From contig NZ_LT629791.1 of assembly GCF_900105925.1 (NCBI RefSeq), positions 6,666,001 to 6,730,000 on the forward strand: a stretch of DNA of 64,000 nt, read 5' to 3'. The DNA comes from Jiangella alkaliphila (GTDB lineage: Bacteria > Actinomycetota > Actinomycetes > Jiangellales > Jiangellaceae). The translations under genes and the position numbers were made by a program. Below, one piece after another: positions 29,601 to 37,819 of the stretch; position 1 is the stretch's first letter; each line of letters starts with the position of its first letter. The notes beneath the pieces were generated by a model. The model worked only from the letters and a program-made list of their open reading frames with translations, was not told the DNA's origin and made no database searches.

Positions 29601-30681
29601 CGGCATCGGCCAGCGGGAGGGGTCGACGTCGTACCGCGACCTCGAGATCGCGCCCTCGGTCGTCGGCGACCTCACCCAGGTGGAGGGCCGGTACGCGACG
29701 CCGTTCGGCGAGGTGGTCTCCAGCTGGCAGCAGCGGAACCGCCTGTTCGAGCTGGACGTCCAGGTGCCCGTCGGGTCGACCGCCCGGGTGCTGGTGCCGG
29801 TCTTCGGTGACCCGGACGACCCGCGCTGGCAGCCGATCGCCTCACCCGGGGCGCGCTTCGCCGGCATCGAGGGCGACCGCGCGGTCTTCGAGGTCGGCTC
29901 GGGATCGTGGACGTTCCGGTCACGGCTGCCGGAGCCGGCCGCCGACCCCGCGCCGATGCTGTTCCTGACCGCCCCGGCCGAGGTCGCCGTGGTGGGCGAC
30001 GGCGAGCGGGTGGTCCCGCTGACGGTGCGCAGCATCGAGGCCGGCGAGGTGTCCGTGCCGGTGCGGGTCACGGCCGGCGAGGGCTTCGTGGCGTCGGCGG
30101 CACCGTCGCGGCTGGTCGTGCCGGCCGGCGGCACCGCCACGCTGGAGCTGACCGTGCGTGCCGTGGACCCGGCGGCGACCAGCGGCAGCGTCGTCGTCGA
30201 CGTCGGTGGCCGGGCGACGACGATCCGGCTGGAGCGCACCGACAACGTCGCCCGCATTGCGACGATGAGCGCGTCCAGCACCTATCCCCGGTTCTCCGCC
30301 GCGAAGGCGAACGACGGCGACACCGCGCCGTCGACGGACTTCGCCCGCTGGGACAGCGGCGGCGGCTGGAACGACAACACCGCCTCGCAGTTCCCCGACA
30401 CGCTGACCGCCACCTGGGAGCGGGAGCAGGACGTCTCCAGGGTCAGGGTCCACACGCTCGACGCCGCCGCCTACCCGGCCGCCCGGTTCGGCCTGCGCGA
30501 CTGGGACGTCGAGGGCCTGGTGGACGGCGCCTGGGTGCGGCTCGCTTCGGTGCGGGGCAACACGCTGGGCACGGCCGAGACGACGTTTGGCACCGTCGCC
30601 GTCTCGGCGCTGCGGCTGGTGATCCAAGGGACGAACGACGGCGCCTTCTCCCGCGTCGTCGAGCTCGAGGCCTACTCCTGA
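26683..30681 (+). CDS. secreted alpha-L-rhamnosidase (GH78), multidomain
   Basis: The 1332-residue enzyme has a signal peptide (RRALPGLAAGAVLLSLLVPATEEATA). An Ig-like N-terminal module (LEVDGMADPLGTGVGAPTLSWRLES, SAYEIQVAST) is interrupted by an F5/8-type C insertion near 165-320. The rhamnosidase N domain (LYVTGLGVFTPSLNGEPVSD) and a six-hairpin catalytic barrel follow. The barrel bears DCPHREKLGWLEE near 676, the GH78 active-site motif, and AYGRDLTRTM. After the C-terminal beta domain come a NEW3-like module and a terminal lectin-like domain (GGGWNDNT, YPAARFGLRDWDV). GH78 enzymes release L-rhamnose from glycosides and pectin by inversion. The ATG at 26683 is chosen over TTG 26668. It lies 10 bases before the second rhamnosidase gene. 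Confidence 0.93.
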   Translation: MNRFSRRALPGLAAGAVLLSLLVPATEEATAAPRSHVTVGGLEVDGMADPLGTGVGAPTLSWRLESDRRSERQSAYEIQVASTEELLTSGEPDLWASGRVIGPAQSVTFGGEPLGSRDRAVWRVRVWDGDGGVSRWSAPGSWEVGLLEPSDWSADWVMHPGFDPPSATPVVVPTTPTSARYVRLEVSRLGLPLREGFPYDVSRLQLAELRVREAAAPDTNLAAGRPVTANRSYVVAGSWEPRFLTDGKLDTDGAPLGYTSLETRDPDVGADPMWVEIDLGATRAFDQIVLYPRTDTLTADGRTPNFPVDYRVLAADAPGGTGAVVVAAVTGQQPPAPRAPEPATMPIFARGFDLPGDVASARLYVTGLGVFTPSLNGEPVSDTVLDPANTDYEDRVTYSTFDVTDALREGENVLGVRLGNGIYNVPSTPGRYQKLVASYGPPKLIAQLEVVLDDGRVITVDSGEDWSTTFGGTTFSGWYGGEDFDARKVPAGWDVPGTDRGDWEQVELTGPPAETTELSARYGPGIEVVDRIEAASVTTPAPGVHVFDLGVNIAGWPELTVDVPAGTSVQLWPGEQLTADGRVSQSTTGAPIWDTYTAAGTGREVWHPEFSYHGFRYVEVRGPAGATPPLDTVAGLVLRAANEEAGSFTSSNALLNGIHRIIDRAVQGNMYSVLTDCPHREKLGWLEETHLVWETVARGYDVAAYGRDLTRTMADAQTPEGLVPDIAPEYTVFSGGFRDDPNWGSAIIHVPWKMYSSYGDASGLRPFYPSMQRYLDYLAGKAEEHLLDYGLGDWITFDPSTPVGVTATFGYHQAARTMARIAEVLGEDDDARRYAQLADDIGAAFHAEYFDAERGTYASGSQASDALALDMGVVPPADRERVLAHLLASIQAADHHLTVGEIALPSVIRVLHENGHDDVMYRIATQVTSPSYGYQVLNGATSLTENWDGPTSGNSQNHFMLGAIDEWFTGALAGIGQREGSTSYRDLEIAPSVVGDLTQVEGRYATPFGEVVSSWQQRNRLFELDVQVPVGSTARVLVPVFGDPDDPRWQPIASPGARFAGIEGDRAVFEVGSGSWTFRSRLPEPAADPAPMLFLTAPAEVAVVGDGERVVPLTVRSIEAGEVSVPVRVTAGEGFVASAAPSRLVVPAGGTATLELTVRAVDPAATSGSVVVDVGGRATTIRLERTDNVARIATMSASSTYPRFSAAKANDGDTAPSTDFARWDSGGGWNDNTASQFPDTLTATWEREQDVSRVRVHTLDAAAYPAARFGLRDWDVEGLVDGAWVRLASVRGNTLGTAETTFGTVAVSALRLVIQGTNDGAFSRVVELEAYS

Positions 30682-30690
30682 GGAGTCGAC

Positions 30691-33600
30691 ATGAACGACA
30701 ACCTGCCCGACCCCAGCACCGGCGTCGTCGTGTCGCGGCGGACGGTGCTGGCCATCGCCACCGCCGCCGCGGCGGCCGCCGGCCTCGGCACCGGGACGCT
30801 CATCCCGGTCTTCGCGGCGCCGCCCGAGCCCGGCACCGGCTTCGACGCCGGCCGGTTCGCCGACCCACCGGCCGACAGCCGCCCGGTGATCCTGTGGTTC
30901 TGGAACGGCCCGGTCACGCCCGCCCTGGTGGACGCGCAGCTGGCCGACATGCGCTCGCAGGGCGTGGAGGAGGTGCTGGTCTTCCCGTTCGACACCACCG
31001 CGCTGCGGCCGCACTTCTTCACCGAGGAGTGGTTCGCCATCATCGAGCACACCCTGCGTGAGGCCGACCGGCACGGCATGCACATCTGGCTGTTCAACGA
31101 CGACCTCTTCCCCAGCGGCCGGGCCGGCGGGTTCGTGGTCAACGGCGGGCAGGTCGGCGACCGCGTCTACGAGCCGCGGCCGGACCTGCGCCCGAACGGC
31201 ATCGTCCGCGCGACCACCGTCGTCGACGGCGGCGGCCCGGTCGACCTGGACGCGCTGCGCAACCGCGGCCTCGCGGTGCAGGACGGCAAGCTCGTGGTCG
31301 ACGCCCGGCGGCGCGACGGCGTCACGGTGTTGCGCGACGGCGCCGAGTGGCAGGACTACGACGTCACCGCGACGGTCCGGACGGTCGACAACAACGCCGG
31401 GCTGCTGGTCCGGTGCGCGGACGCGGCGAACGGCTACCTGACGGACCTGCGGGCCGACGGCGGCGTCGACGTCTGGCGGCAGGTCGACGGCCGCTTCACG
31501 CTGCTGCGCGTCGGCCAGGCGGCCGGCGGCCACGATCCCGCCGCCTACCACGTGCTGCGCGTCCAGGTGCGCGGCGACCGGATCCTGCCCTCGCTCGACG
31601 GGAGGGCGCTGCCGGAGGTCGTCGACGCGACGTTCGCCCGCGGCCGCGTGGGGGTGCGGGCCACCGCCACGCAGCACTCCCTGTGGGACGCGCTGGCGGT
31701 CACCGGCGCCGACGGCGCGCAGCTCTACGCATCGCAGTTCGACGACGCCTCGGCGCTGGACGCCTTCGACCTGCCGCCCGACGAGACGCCGCTGGTCGCC
31801 GTCGCTGCCCGGCCCGAGTCGGGGTCCGACGCCGCCGCCGTCGTCGACCTGACCGCGCTCGCCCGGGAGGGCCGGGGCTGGGACGCCCCGGCCGGTCGGT
31901 GGCAGGTCGACGTCTTCACCGGCCGGGAGCTGGCCGACCACAGCGGGAACTTCCGCCGCAACTACCTCGACGTTCTGGACGACGAGGCGATGGGGCTGTT
32001 CCTCGACATCGTGCCGGGCGAGTACCTGCGGCGGTTCGGGTGGGCGGTGGGCGGGGTGCTGCGCGGGTTCGCCGACGACGAGCCGTTCATCGCGTCGGCC
32101 GACGCGCACTTCCACTTGGTCCCCTGGTCGCGGTCGCTGGAGGCGGAGCTGGAACGCCTCGGGACGACCCCGGCCGTCGCGCTGAGCGCGGTGCACGACG
32201 AGCTGGGCCGGGAGGGACGGCGGCTGCGCGGGGTGTTCTGGCGGGCGGTGTCCAACCGCTTCGCGTCGGCGTACTACGAGCAGCAGGGCCGGTGGATGGC
32301 CGATCACGACGTCGCGTTCATCTCCAACCCGCTCTATGACGAGTACGGCCCGGCGGAGCAGCTCAAGAGCACGGGGAATCTGAACACCGCCAACCAGTGG
32401 GCCCAGGTGCCCGGCACCGACCTGGTCTTCGACCACTACCAGCGCGGGTACCACCGCACGCTGTCGCGGTGGGCCGCCAGCACCGCGCACCAGCTCGGCC
32501 TGGAACGCGTCTACCTGGAGGGCATGGGCGCGATGGGCTGGGGCGTCACGCCGTCGCTCGTCCGCGAGGTGATCGGCGCCTTCGCCGCCCGCGGGGTGAA
32601 CCAGACCCTGTTGCACGCGACCTTCACCGACTCGGCCACGATCTTCTACCCGCCGCCGTTCCAGCCCGTCAACCCGTGGTGGAACCTCTCGCGGCCGCTG
32701 AACGAGTGGATCGGACGGGCGATGGAGGCCGGCCGCGCCACGGCACCGGCGCGCACCGCGCTCCTGCAGCCCCAGCGGGCGGCCGAGTCGTCGCAGGACA
32801 CCCCGGCCATGGCCGAGCTCGACACCGCCTTCGTCGGCGCGGTCCACGCGCTGGAGGACGCCCAGGTGGACTTCGACCTGGTCGACGAGGGCGCCCTCGA
32901 CGCCGATCCGGCGCTGCTGGAGCACGCGCAGGCCCGCGGCGGCCGCCTGGTGGTCGGGCGCCAGGAGTACCGGATCGTCGTCCTGTCGCAGACGCCGATC
33001 CTGTCGCTCGGCGCCGTCCGGACGCTGACCGGTTTCGTCCGCGGCGGCGGCGTCCTCGTGGCCGTCGGTGACCTGCCGTCCGAGGAGGCCGGCGGCGACG
33101 ACGCGGGGCTCGGCCGCGCGCTGCAGCGGCTGTTCTCCGACCCGGGCGCGGGCCGGGCGACGCGCGCCGGAGACGCCGCCGAGGCCGCGGCGGCGGTCGC
33201 CGCGGCCGGAGGTGCCGCGGCGGCCCTGTTCCCGCCCGTGGGCGAGGTCCGGGTCCTGCGGCTGGACCGCGGCGGCGAACCGGGCTTCCTGGTCGTCAAC
33301 GAGCGGGCCGAGGAGGTCGCGGTCACGGCGACGTTCCCCGCGACGGGTGTCCCGGAGGTCTGGGACCCCGACACCGGCGACGCCGTCATGGCCGGCGTGT
33401 GGCGGCTGGCGCCGTTCCCCGCCGATCCGCGCGGCGGCACCGCGGTACCGCTCCGGCTCGGGCCGAAGGCGACGGTCCTGGTCGTCTTCCGCGACGGAAG
33501 CGGCGGCGACGTCGCGCACGCGGTCTACGCCTCCGCCCCGGTCGTCGAGGTGAGCCGCGACGCGGCCGGTCCGCTCGCCACCGTGTCGGCCGCGGCGCCG

Positions 33601-34809
33601 GGGCCGGTCTCCGTCGTCGCCGAGGTGAGCGGCCGGCTCTACCGGGGTGAGGTCACCGTCGAGGACCCGCTCGCCGCCGTGGCCCTGGACGGCGACTGGA
33701 CGTTCCGGTTCGAGCGCGACGGCGCCACAGCGGTGCCGCGGCCGCTCGGGTCCTGGACCGACCTCGACCCGCGGCACTCGGGCTCGGCCACCTACGAGAC
33801 GGAGATCGACCTCGACGCGGCGACGCTGGGCGGACGGTCCTGGACGCTGGACCTCGGCTCGGTCCTCGACGTCGCCGAGGTCTCCGTCAACGGCGAGTCC
33901 GTCGCCACCATGCTGTGGGCGCCCTACCGGGCCGACGTCACGGACCTCCTGCGGCCGGGGCGCAACGCCGTCCGGGTCCGGGTCACGAACACCGGCGCGA
34001 ACGTGCGCGGCCAGGCGCTGGCGTCCGGGCTGCTCGGACCGGTGATCCTGCGGCCGCACGTTCTGGTCGAGGTGCCGCTGTCCTCCGTCCGCGGGCGCGT
34101 CCTGGACGTCGACGCGGCCGCGCCGGCGGTCGCACCCGGCCAGCCGCGACCGGTGACCGTGCGCGTCAGCGACCTCTCCCGGCGGTCCGGCGACGTCACG
34201 CTGGAGGTCTCCGGCGAGGGCCTCGCGGTGTCGCCTGCGTCGGTGCCGGTGCGGCTGGACCGCAGCGGGGTGGGCAGCGCCGAGATCACCCTGGACGCAC
34301 CGCTGGACTCGCCGCTGCCCGGGCAGGCGACGCTGGTGGTTCGGGCCGAGGGCGTCGAGCGGCGGCTGTCCGTCGCCCTGGTGCCGGCGACGCGGCTGGG
34401 CACGGCCACGGCGTCGTCGACCCATCCCGCCCACCCGGCGGCGACGGCGATCGACGGCATCGTCGACTCGACCCTGTGGGAGTGGGGGCAAGGGTGGAAC
34501 GACAACACCCCGAACGCGCACCCCGACGATCTCACCGTGACGTTCGACCTGCCGGCCACCGTCGGACGGGTGCGGGTGTTCACGCTCGACTCCGCCCAGT
34601 ACCCGGCCGCCCGGTTCGGGATCATGGACGCCGACGTGTCGGTGCTCGTCGACGGGTCGTGGCGAACGGCGGGCCAGATCCGCGGCAACGACCAGGGTCT
34701 CGTCGAGGTCACCTTCCCCGCGGTGCGGGCCGAGGCGGTCCGGCTCAGCGTGCTGGCCTCGCGCGCCACGTACTCACGCGTGATCGAGGTGGAGGCGAGG
34801 CCGGCCTGA
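30691..34809 (+). CDS. Tat-exported GH106-type alpha-L-rhamnosidase, multidomain
   Basis: The 1372-residue protein opens with a Tat signal (SRRTVLAIATAAAAAAGLG). The GH106 start comes next (RFADPPADSRPVILWFWNGPV, QLADMRSQGVEEVLVFPFD, WLFNDDLFPSGRAGGFVV). Residues about 190-350 form an inserted concanavalin-like module (VTATVRTVDNNAGLLVRCAD). The barrel resumes (LFLDIVPGEYLRRFGWAVGG, LEGMGAMGWGVTPSLVREV), and a GH2-like sugar-binding domain (LDGDWTFRFERDG, APYRADVTDLLRPGRNAVRV) follows. The C-terminal domain (QGWNDNTPNAHPDDL, YPAARFGIMDADV) is homologous to that of the neighbouring GH78 enzyme. GH106 enzymes remove L-rhamnose from rhamnogalacturonans. It is the last gene of the operon, ending four bases from the convergent metE-like stop. 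Confidence 0.88.
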   Translation: MNDNLPDPSTGVVVSRRTVLAIATAAAAAAGLGTGTLIPVFAAPPEPGTGFDAGRFADPPADSRPVILWFWNGPVTPALVDAQLADMRSQGVEEVLVFPFDTTALRPHFFTEEWFAIIEHTLREADRHGMHIWLFNDDLFPSGRAGGFVVNGGQVGDRVYEPRPDLRPNGIVRATTVVDGGGPVDLDALRNRGLAVQDGKLVVDARRRDGVTVLRDGAEWQDYDVTATVRTVDNNAGLLVRCADAANGYLTDLRADGGVDVWRQVDGRFTLLRVGQAAGGHDPAAYHVLRVQVRGDRILPSLDGRALPEVVDATFARGRVGVRATATQHSLWDALAVTGADGAQLYASQFDDASALDAFDLPPDETPLVAVAARPESGSDAAAVVDLTALAREGRGWDAPAGRWQVDVFTGRELADHSGNFRRNYLDVLDDEAMGLFLDIVPGEYLRRFGWAVGGVLRGFADDEPFIASADAHFHLVPWSRSLEAELERLGTTPAVALSAVHDELGREGRRLRGVFWRAVSNRFASAYYEQQGRWMADHDVAFISNPLYDEYGPAEQLKSTGNLNTANQWAQVPGTDLVFDHYQRGYHRTLSRWAASTAHQLGLERVYLEGMGAMGWGVTPSLVREVIGAFAARGVNQTLLHATFTDSATIFYPPPFQPVNPWWNLSRPLNEWIGRAMEAGRATAPARTALLQPQRAAESSQDTPAMAELDTAFVGAVHALEDAQVDFDLVDEGALDADPALLEHAQARGGRLVVGRQEYRIVVLSQTPILSLGAVRTLTGFVRGGGVLVAVGDLPSEEAGGDDAGLGRALQRLFSDPGAGRATRAGDAAEAAAAVAAAGGAAAALFPPVGEVRVLRLDRGGEPGFLVVNERAEEVAVTATFPATGVPEVWDPDTGDAVMAGVWRLAPFPADPRGGTAVPLRLGPKATVLVVFRDGSGGDVAHAVYASAPVVEVSRDAAGPLATVSAAAPGPVSVVAEVSGRLYRGEVTVEDPLAAVALDGDWTFRFERDGATAVPRPLGSWTDLDPRHSGSATYETEIDLDAATLGGRSWTLDLGSVLDVAEVSVNGESVATMLWAPYRADVTDLLRPGRNAVRVRVTNTGANVRGQALASGLLGPVILRPHVLVEVPLSSVRGRVLDVDAAAPAVAPGQPRPVTVRVSDLSRRSGDVTLEVSGEGLAVSPASVPVRLDRSGVGSAEITLDAPLDSPLPGQATLVVRAEGVERRLSVALVPATRLGTATASSTHPAHPAATAIDGIVDSTLWEWGQGWNDNTPNAHPDDLTVTFDLPATVGRVRVFTLDSAQYPAARFGIMDADVSVLVDGSWRTAGQIRGNDQGLVEVTFPAVRAEAVRLSVLASRATYSRVIEVEARPA

Positions 34810-34813
34810 CGAC

Positions 34814-35836
34814 CTACGAGGTGCCGGCCAGCTCGGCGAAGGCGCGCGCCGTCGTCCTCGCCAGGGTGTAGGCGCGCCGGGCCCAGGCGGGGTCGGCGCC
34901 GGCGAGGCCGCAGGACGGGGTGACGACGGTGCGGGCGGCCATGGCGGCGGGGTCCTGGTCGAGCCGCCGCCAGAGGCCGACGATGCGCTGGGCCAGCTCG
35001 CGGTCGGCCGGCGGCGTCGACGGGCGCAGCGACGGCACCACGCCCGGCCACACCGCCAGCCCGGCGTCCACCGCCGTGGCCAGCGCGTCCAGCTCCTTGG
35101 ACGACGTCAGCAGCGCGACGTCCAGCGAGACGCCGACGGCGCCGGCGGACCGCACGACGTCGACCGGCACGGCCGGCGCGCAGCAGTGCACCACCACCGG
35201 CACGTCACCGACCGCCGACACGACCGCGCCCACCAGCGCCGACGCCTCGGGCGTATCGACCGCACGCAGCCGCCCGAACCCGCTCACCGTCGGGATCGAG
35301 CCGGCCAGGACGGCGGGCAGCGACGGCTCGTCCAGCTGCAGGACCACCGACCCGCCCGGCACCCGCCGCGCGACGTCGGCCACGAACCCGGCGATCCCCT
35401 CCGCCAGCGACGCCGCGAGATCCCGCCGCGCGCCCGCGTCGGAGACCGCGGGGCCGCCACGGTTCAGCTCGACCGACGCCGCAAGCGTCAGCGGCCCGGC
35501 GACCTGCACCTTCAGCGGCCCCTCGTACCCGAAGGCGGCGATCTCCAGCGCATCGAGGTCGGCGCCGAGGAAGGACGCGGCCCGCCGCTCGTCGGCGCCT
35601 TGGCGGTCGACCAGGCGCCAGCCCGACGGCTGCAGGTCGACGTGCAGGTCCACCAGCAGGGACGCGGCCCGCCCGATCATGTCCGCCCCTGCCCCGCGCC
35701 CGGGCAGCTCGGGCAGGTGCGGGAAGTCGGGCAACTCGCCGACGACGATGCGCGCGGCCTCGTCGCGGTCGTCCAACGGCAGCGATCCGATACCTGTCGC
35801 CGTCGCCGGCCCCCACACGAAGTCCACGGACGCCAA
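34814..35836 (-). CDS. MetE-like cobalamin-independent methionine synthase family protein
   Basis: The 340-residue protein matches the short UROD/MetE-type methionine synthases of actinobacteria. It has an N-terminal TATGIGSLPLDDRDEAARIV, and the zinc site is formed by VVHCCAP and PSCGLAG, as in the C-terminal half of MetE. LQLDEPSLPAVLAG carries the conserved Asp. MetE proper uses methyltetrahydrofolate polyglutamate and needs about 750 residues. These half-length forms probably use another methyl donor, or a partner, to make methionine. In related genomes the gene sits beside ligA and mnmA, so this is backbone, here displaced from both by inserted blocks. It converges on the rhamnosidase operon with only four bases between stops. 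Confidence 0.88.
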   Translation of the reverse strand: MASVDFVWGPATATGIGSLPLDDRDEAARIVVGELPDFPHLPELPGRGAGADMIGRAASLLVDLHVDLQPSGWRLVDRQGADERRAASFLGADLDALEIAAFGYEGPLKVQVAGPLTLAASVELNRGGPAVSDAGARRDLAASLAEGIAGFVADVARRVPGGSVVLQLDEPSLPAVLAGSIPTVSGFGRLRAVDTPEASALVGAVVSAVGDVPVVVHCCAPAVPVDVVRSAGAVGVSLDVALLTSSKELDALATAVDAGLAVWPGVVPSLRPSTPPADRELAQRIVGLWRRLDQDPAAMAARTVVTPSCGLAGADPAWARRAYTLARTTARAFAELAGTS

Positions 35837-35888
35837 CCCTAGGCGAGTGGGTCCGATCCTTGGTGGTCGGCGGCGGTCCCCTCACCGT

Positions 35889-35945
35889 TGATCATGGAGA
35901 AAGGAGGCTCCCAGCGCGCCGCAAACCCGACCTTCTCCATGATCA
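35889..35945. repeat. inverted repeat, second REP-like palindrome
   Basis: TGATCATGGAGAA (35889-35901) and its exact reverse complement (35933-35945) flank a 31-base loop. It lies between the end of the LysR gene (35963, minus strand) and the start of the metE-like gene, so on the minus strand it could act as a LysR 3' hairpin. It shares GTTGATCxTGGAG with the repeat at 12791-12866. Confidence 0.7.
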
Positions 35946-35962
35946 TCGGCTGCTGGCGACGC

Positions 35963-36835
35963 CTAGGCGATCGCCCGCAGCAGCTCGATGAAGCGCCGAA
36001 GATGCCGGTCCGGCGCCGGCCGCGTGACGGCGACGAGGTCGACCGAGAGGTCGTGGACGGGGACGTAGGCGACCTCGAAGTCGCCGTAGTCGCGCGCCAC
36101 CGCCGGCGCGAAGCAGATGCCCCGGTCGGCCGCGACCAGGCTGAGCTGGGCCTTGAACCCGTTCGCCTCGCTGCGGATGCGGGGCAGGAAGCCGGCCCGC
36201 TGGCAGGCGGCGATCAGCCCCTGCCGCACGACGAGGTCGGACGAGTCGACCGCCATCAGCCAGTACTCGCCGGCGAGGTCCACCAGCCGCAGGCCGCTGC
36301 TCGACGCGTAGGGGTGCTCCAGGTGCAGCGCGGCGACCAGCGGCTCGTTGCGGATCGGCGTCATCTCGAGGTCGGCCGGGGCCGGCGACCCGGGCAATAC
36401 CCACTGGATCCCGACGTCGACCCGGCCGTCCAGCAGCCCGATCCGCTGCTCGCTGGAGCTGGCCGGCAGCAGCCGCAGCGGCAGGGCGAGCGGGTCGGCG
36501 CCGAACCGGGCGGCCGCCTCCGGGACCATCCGCTCGCCCGGCGCGCTCACGTACGCCACGCACAGCCCGGCGGCCGCACCGTCGCCGCGCACGAACGCCG
36601 ACCGCAGCGCCGCCACCGGCACCGCGATCTCCCCGTAGAGGCTCCGGCCGGACGGCGTCAGCCGCACCGACCGGCTGGTCCGGTCGAACAGCGGCGCCCC
36701 GAACTCGTCCTCGAGCGAGCGCACGTGCCGGCTCACGGCCGACGTGCTCAGGTGCAGCCGGTCGGCCGCCCGGCCGAAGTGGAGTTCCTCGGCGACGGCG
36801 ACGAACGAGGTCAGCCAGCTGAGCCTGGGGTCCAT
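35963..36835 (-). CDS. LysR-family transcriptional regulator
   Basis: From ATG 36835 the 290-residue protein has the LysR winged helix (LSWLTSFVAVAEELHFGRAADRLHLSTSAVSRHVRSLEDEFGAPLFDR) and a periplasmic-binding-like effector domain (LCVAYVSAPGERMVPEAAARF, LLDGRVDVGIQW, VDSSDLVV). The open frame to 36946 adds a poorly coding arginine-rich stretch and would cross the operator. It is divergent from the metallo-hydrolase/sugar-transport operon starting at 36973. The usual LysR logic is that it activates that operon when its effector is present. A hairpin at 35889-35945 follows its stop. Confidence 0.92.
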   Translation of the reverse strand: MDPRLSWLTSFVAVAEELHFGRAADRLHLSTSAVSRHVRSLEDEFGAPLFDRTSRSVRLTPSGRSLYGEIAVPVAALRSAFVRGDGAAAGLCVAYVSAPGERMVPEAAARFGADPLALPLRLLPASSSEQRIGLLDGRVDVGIQWVLPGSPAPADLEMTPIRNEPLVAALHLEHPYASSSGLRLVDLAGEYWLMAVDSSDLVVRQGLIAACQRAGFLPRIRSEANGFKAQLSLVAADRGICFAPAVARDYGDFEVAYVPVHDLSVDLVAVTRPAPDRHLRRFIELLRAIA

Positions 36836-36894
36836 CACCGCACAACCTAACCCGGCAACACACGGCCGTGAACGGCCGCGGGACGATCCCGGCC

Positions 36895-36913
36895 GAACGA
36901 GGGACGATCGTTC
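36895..36913. promoter_or_regulatory. LysR-type operator in divergent promoter region
   Basis: GAACGA (36895-36900) and TCGTTC (36908-36913) form a perfect inverted repeat with a 7-base spacer in the gap between the LysR gene (36835) and the hydrolase GTG (36973). GATCGTTCA occurs again at 36937-36945 as a direct half-site nearer the promoter, the usual pattern of a LysR recognition site plus activation half-site. Confidence 0.55.
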
Positions 36914-36972
36914 AGGCCGCGGTCGCCGTCGCGACAGATCGTTCATGCCTGCGCTACCTAGCGTCGCCTCCT

Positions 36973-37818
36973 GTGACGACCACCGACCACGACGCGGACC
37001 TGCGCCTGACCGTCCTCGGCTGCCGGGCCGGCATGCCCGAACCCGGCTGGCCCAGCTCCGGGTATCTCGTGCACGCCCCGGACGGCGCGATCCTGCTGGA
37101 CTGCGGCCCGGGGGTCGCCGCGAAGGCGGCCGCGCGCGCCGCCGAGCTGTCCGCCGTCTTCATCAGCCACATGCACACCGACCACTGCCTCGACCTGCTG
37201 ATCCTCGGCAAGGCGCTGGCGCTGCGCGGCCTCGACGCCGACGACACGACGGCACCGGAGACGCGGATCCCGCTCTACGTCCCGCCGGGCGCGGCCACCA
37301 CACTGCGCCGGTTCAACGAGCTGTTCCCGCTGGGCACCGACGGTCCCGGCGCGCACCCGACCGACCACGTCTTCCGCGACGTGTTCGACGTCGTGGAGTA
37401 CGAGCCGCTCCGGCCGATCCGGGCCGCCGGCGCCACCGTCCTCCCCGTCCCGATGGCGCACAGGCAGCCGTGCTGCGGCTTCCGCGTCACGACACCGCAC
37501 GGCACGCTCGCCTACACCGGCGATACCGGGCCTGGCTCCGCCTTCGAGCCGCTGGTCGCGGGCGTCGACCTGCTCGTGGCCGAGGCGACGCTGGATCAGC
37601 CGGACCGCACCCGGCACGGCCACCTGTGCGCCGCCGAGGCCGGGCAGCTCGCCGCCCGCTTCGGCGCCCGCGCCCTGCTGCTCACCCACTGGGCCTACAC
37701 CGACCGCGCCTGGATCGACGCGCAGGTCGAGCGCGCCCGCGAGCACTACCGGGGACGCATCGACGTCGCCGTACCCGACCACACCTTCCACGTCGACACC
37801 GACACTCAGGAGCACTGA
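36973..37818 (+). CDS. metallo-beta-lactamase-fold hydrolase
   Basis: The 281-residue protein carries the MBL metal motif HMHTDH (His66, His68, Asp70, His71), an earlier GCRAGMPEPGWPSSGYLV, and VPMAHRQPCCGF plus YTGDTGPGSAFEPL for the remaining ligands. The LTVLGCRAG start and glycine-rich loop resemble RNase Z/phosphodiesterase-type members that cleave phosphodiesters. It is the first gene of an operon whose next gene, one base after its stop, encodes a UgpB-like receptor. A role in hydrolysing an imported phosphodiester or cyclic compound is therefore plausible, taking the place of UgpQ. GTG 36973 is preferred over 36868, which would lie within the operator. Confidence 0.85.
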   Translation: MTTTDHDADLRLTVLGCRAGMPEPGWPSSGYLVHAPDGAILLDCGPGVAAKAAARAAELSAVFISHMHTDHCLDLLILGKALALRGLDADDTTAPETRIPLYVPPGAATTLRRFNELFPLGTDGPGAHPTDHVFRDVFDVVEYEPLRPIRAAGATVLPVPMAHRQPCCGFRVTTPHGTLAYTGDTGPGSAFEPLVAGVDLLVAEATLDQPDRTRHGHLCAAEAGQLAARFGARALLLTHWAYTDRAWIDAQVERAREHYRGRIDVAVPDHTFHVDTDTQEH

Positions 37819-37819
37819 C

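Noticed and set aside
29920-34521. 1533-codon open frame on the minus strand
   Set aside because: It lies antiphase to the GH78 and GH106 genes, has Arg/Pro/His/Gln-rich composition with no domain motifs, and is a by-product of GC-rich codon use.
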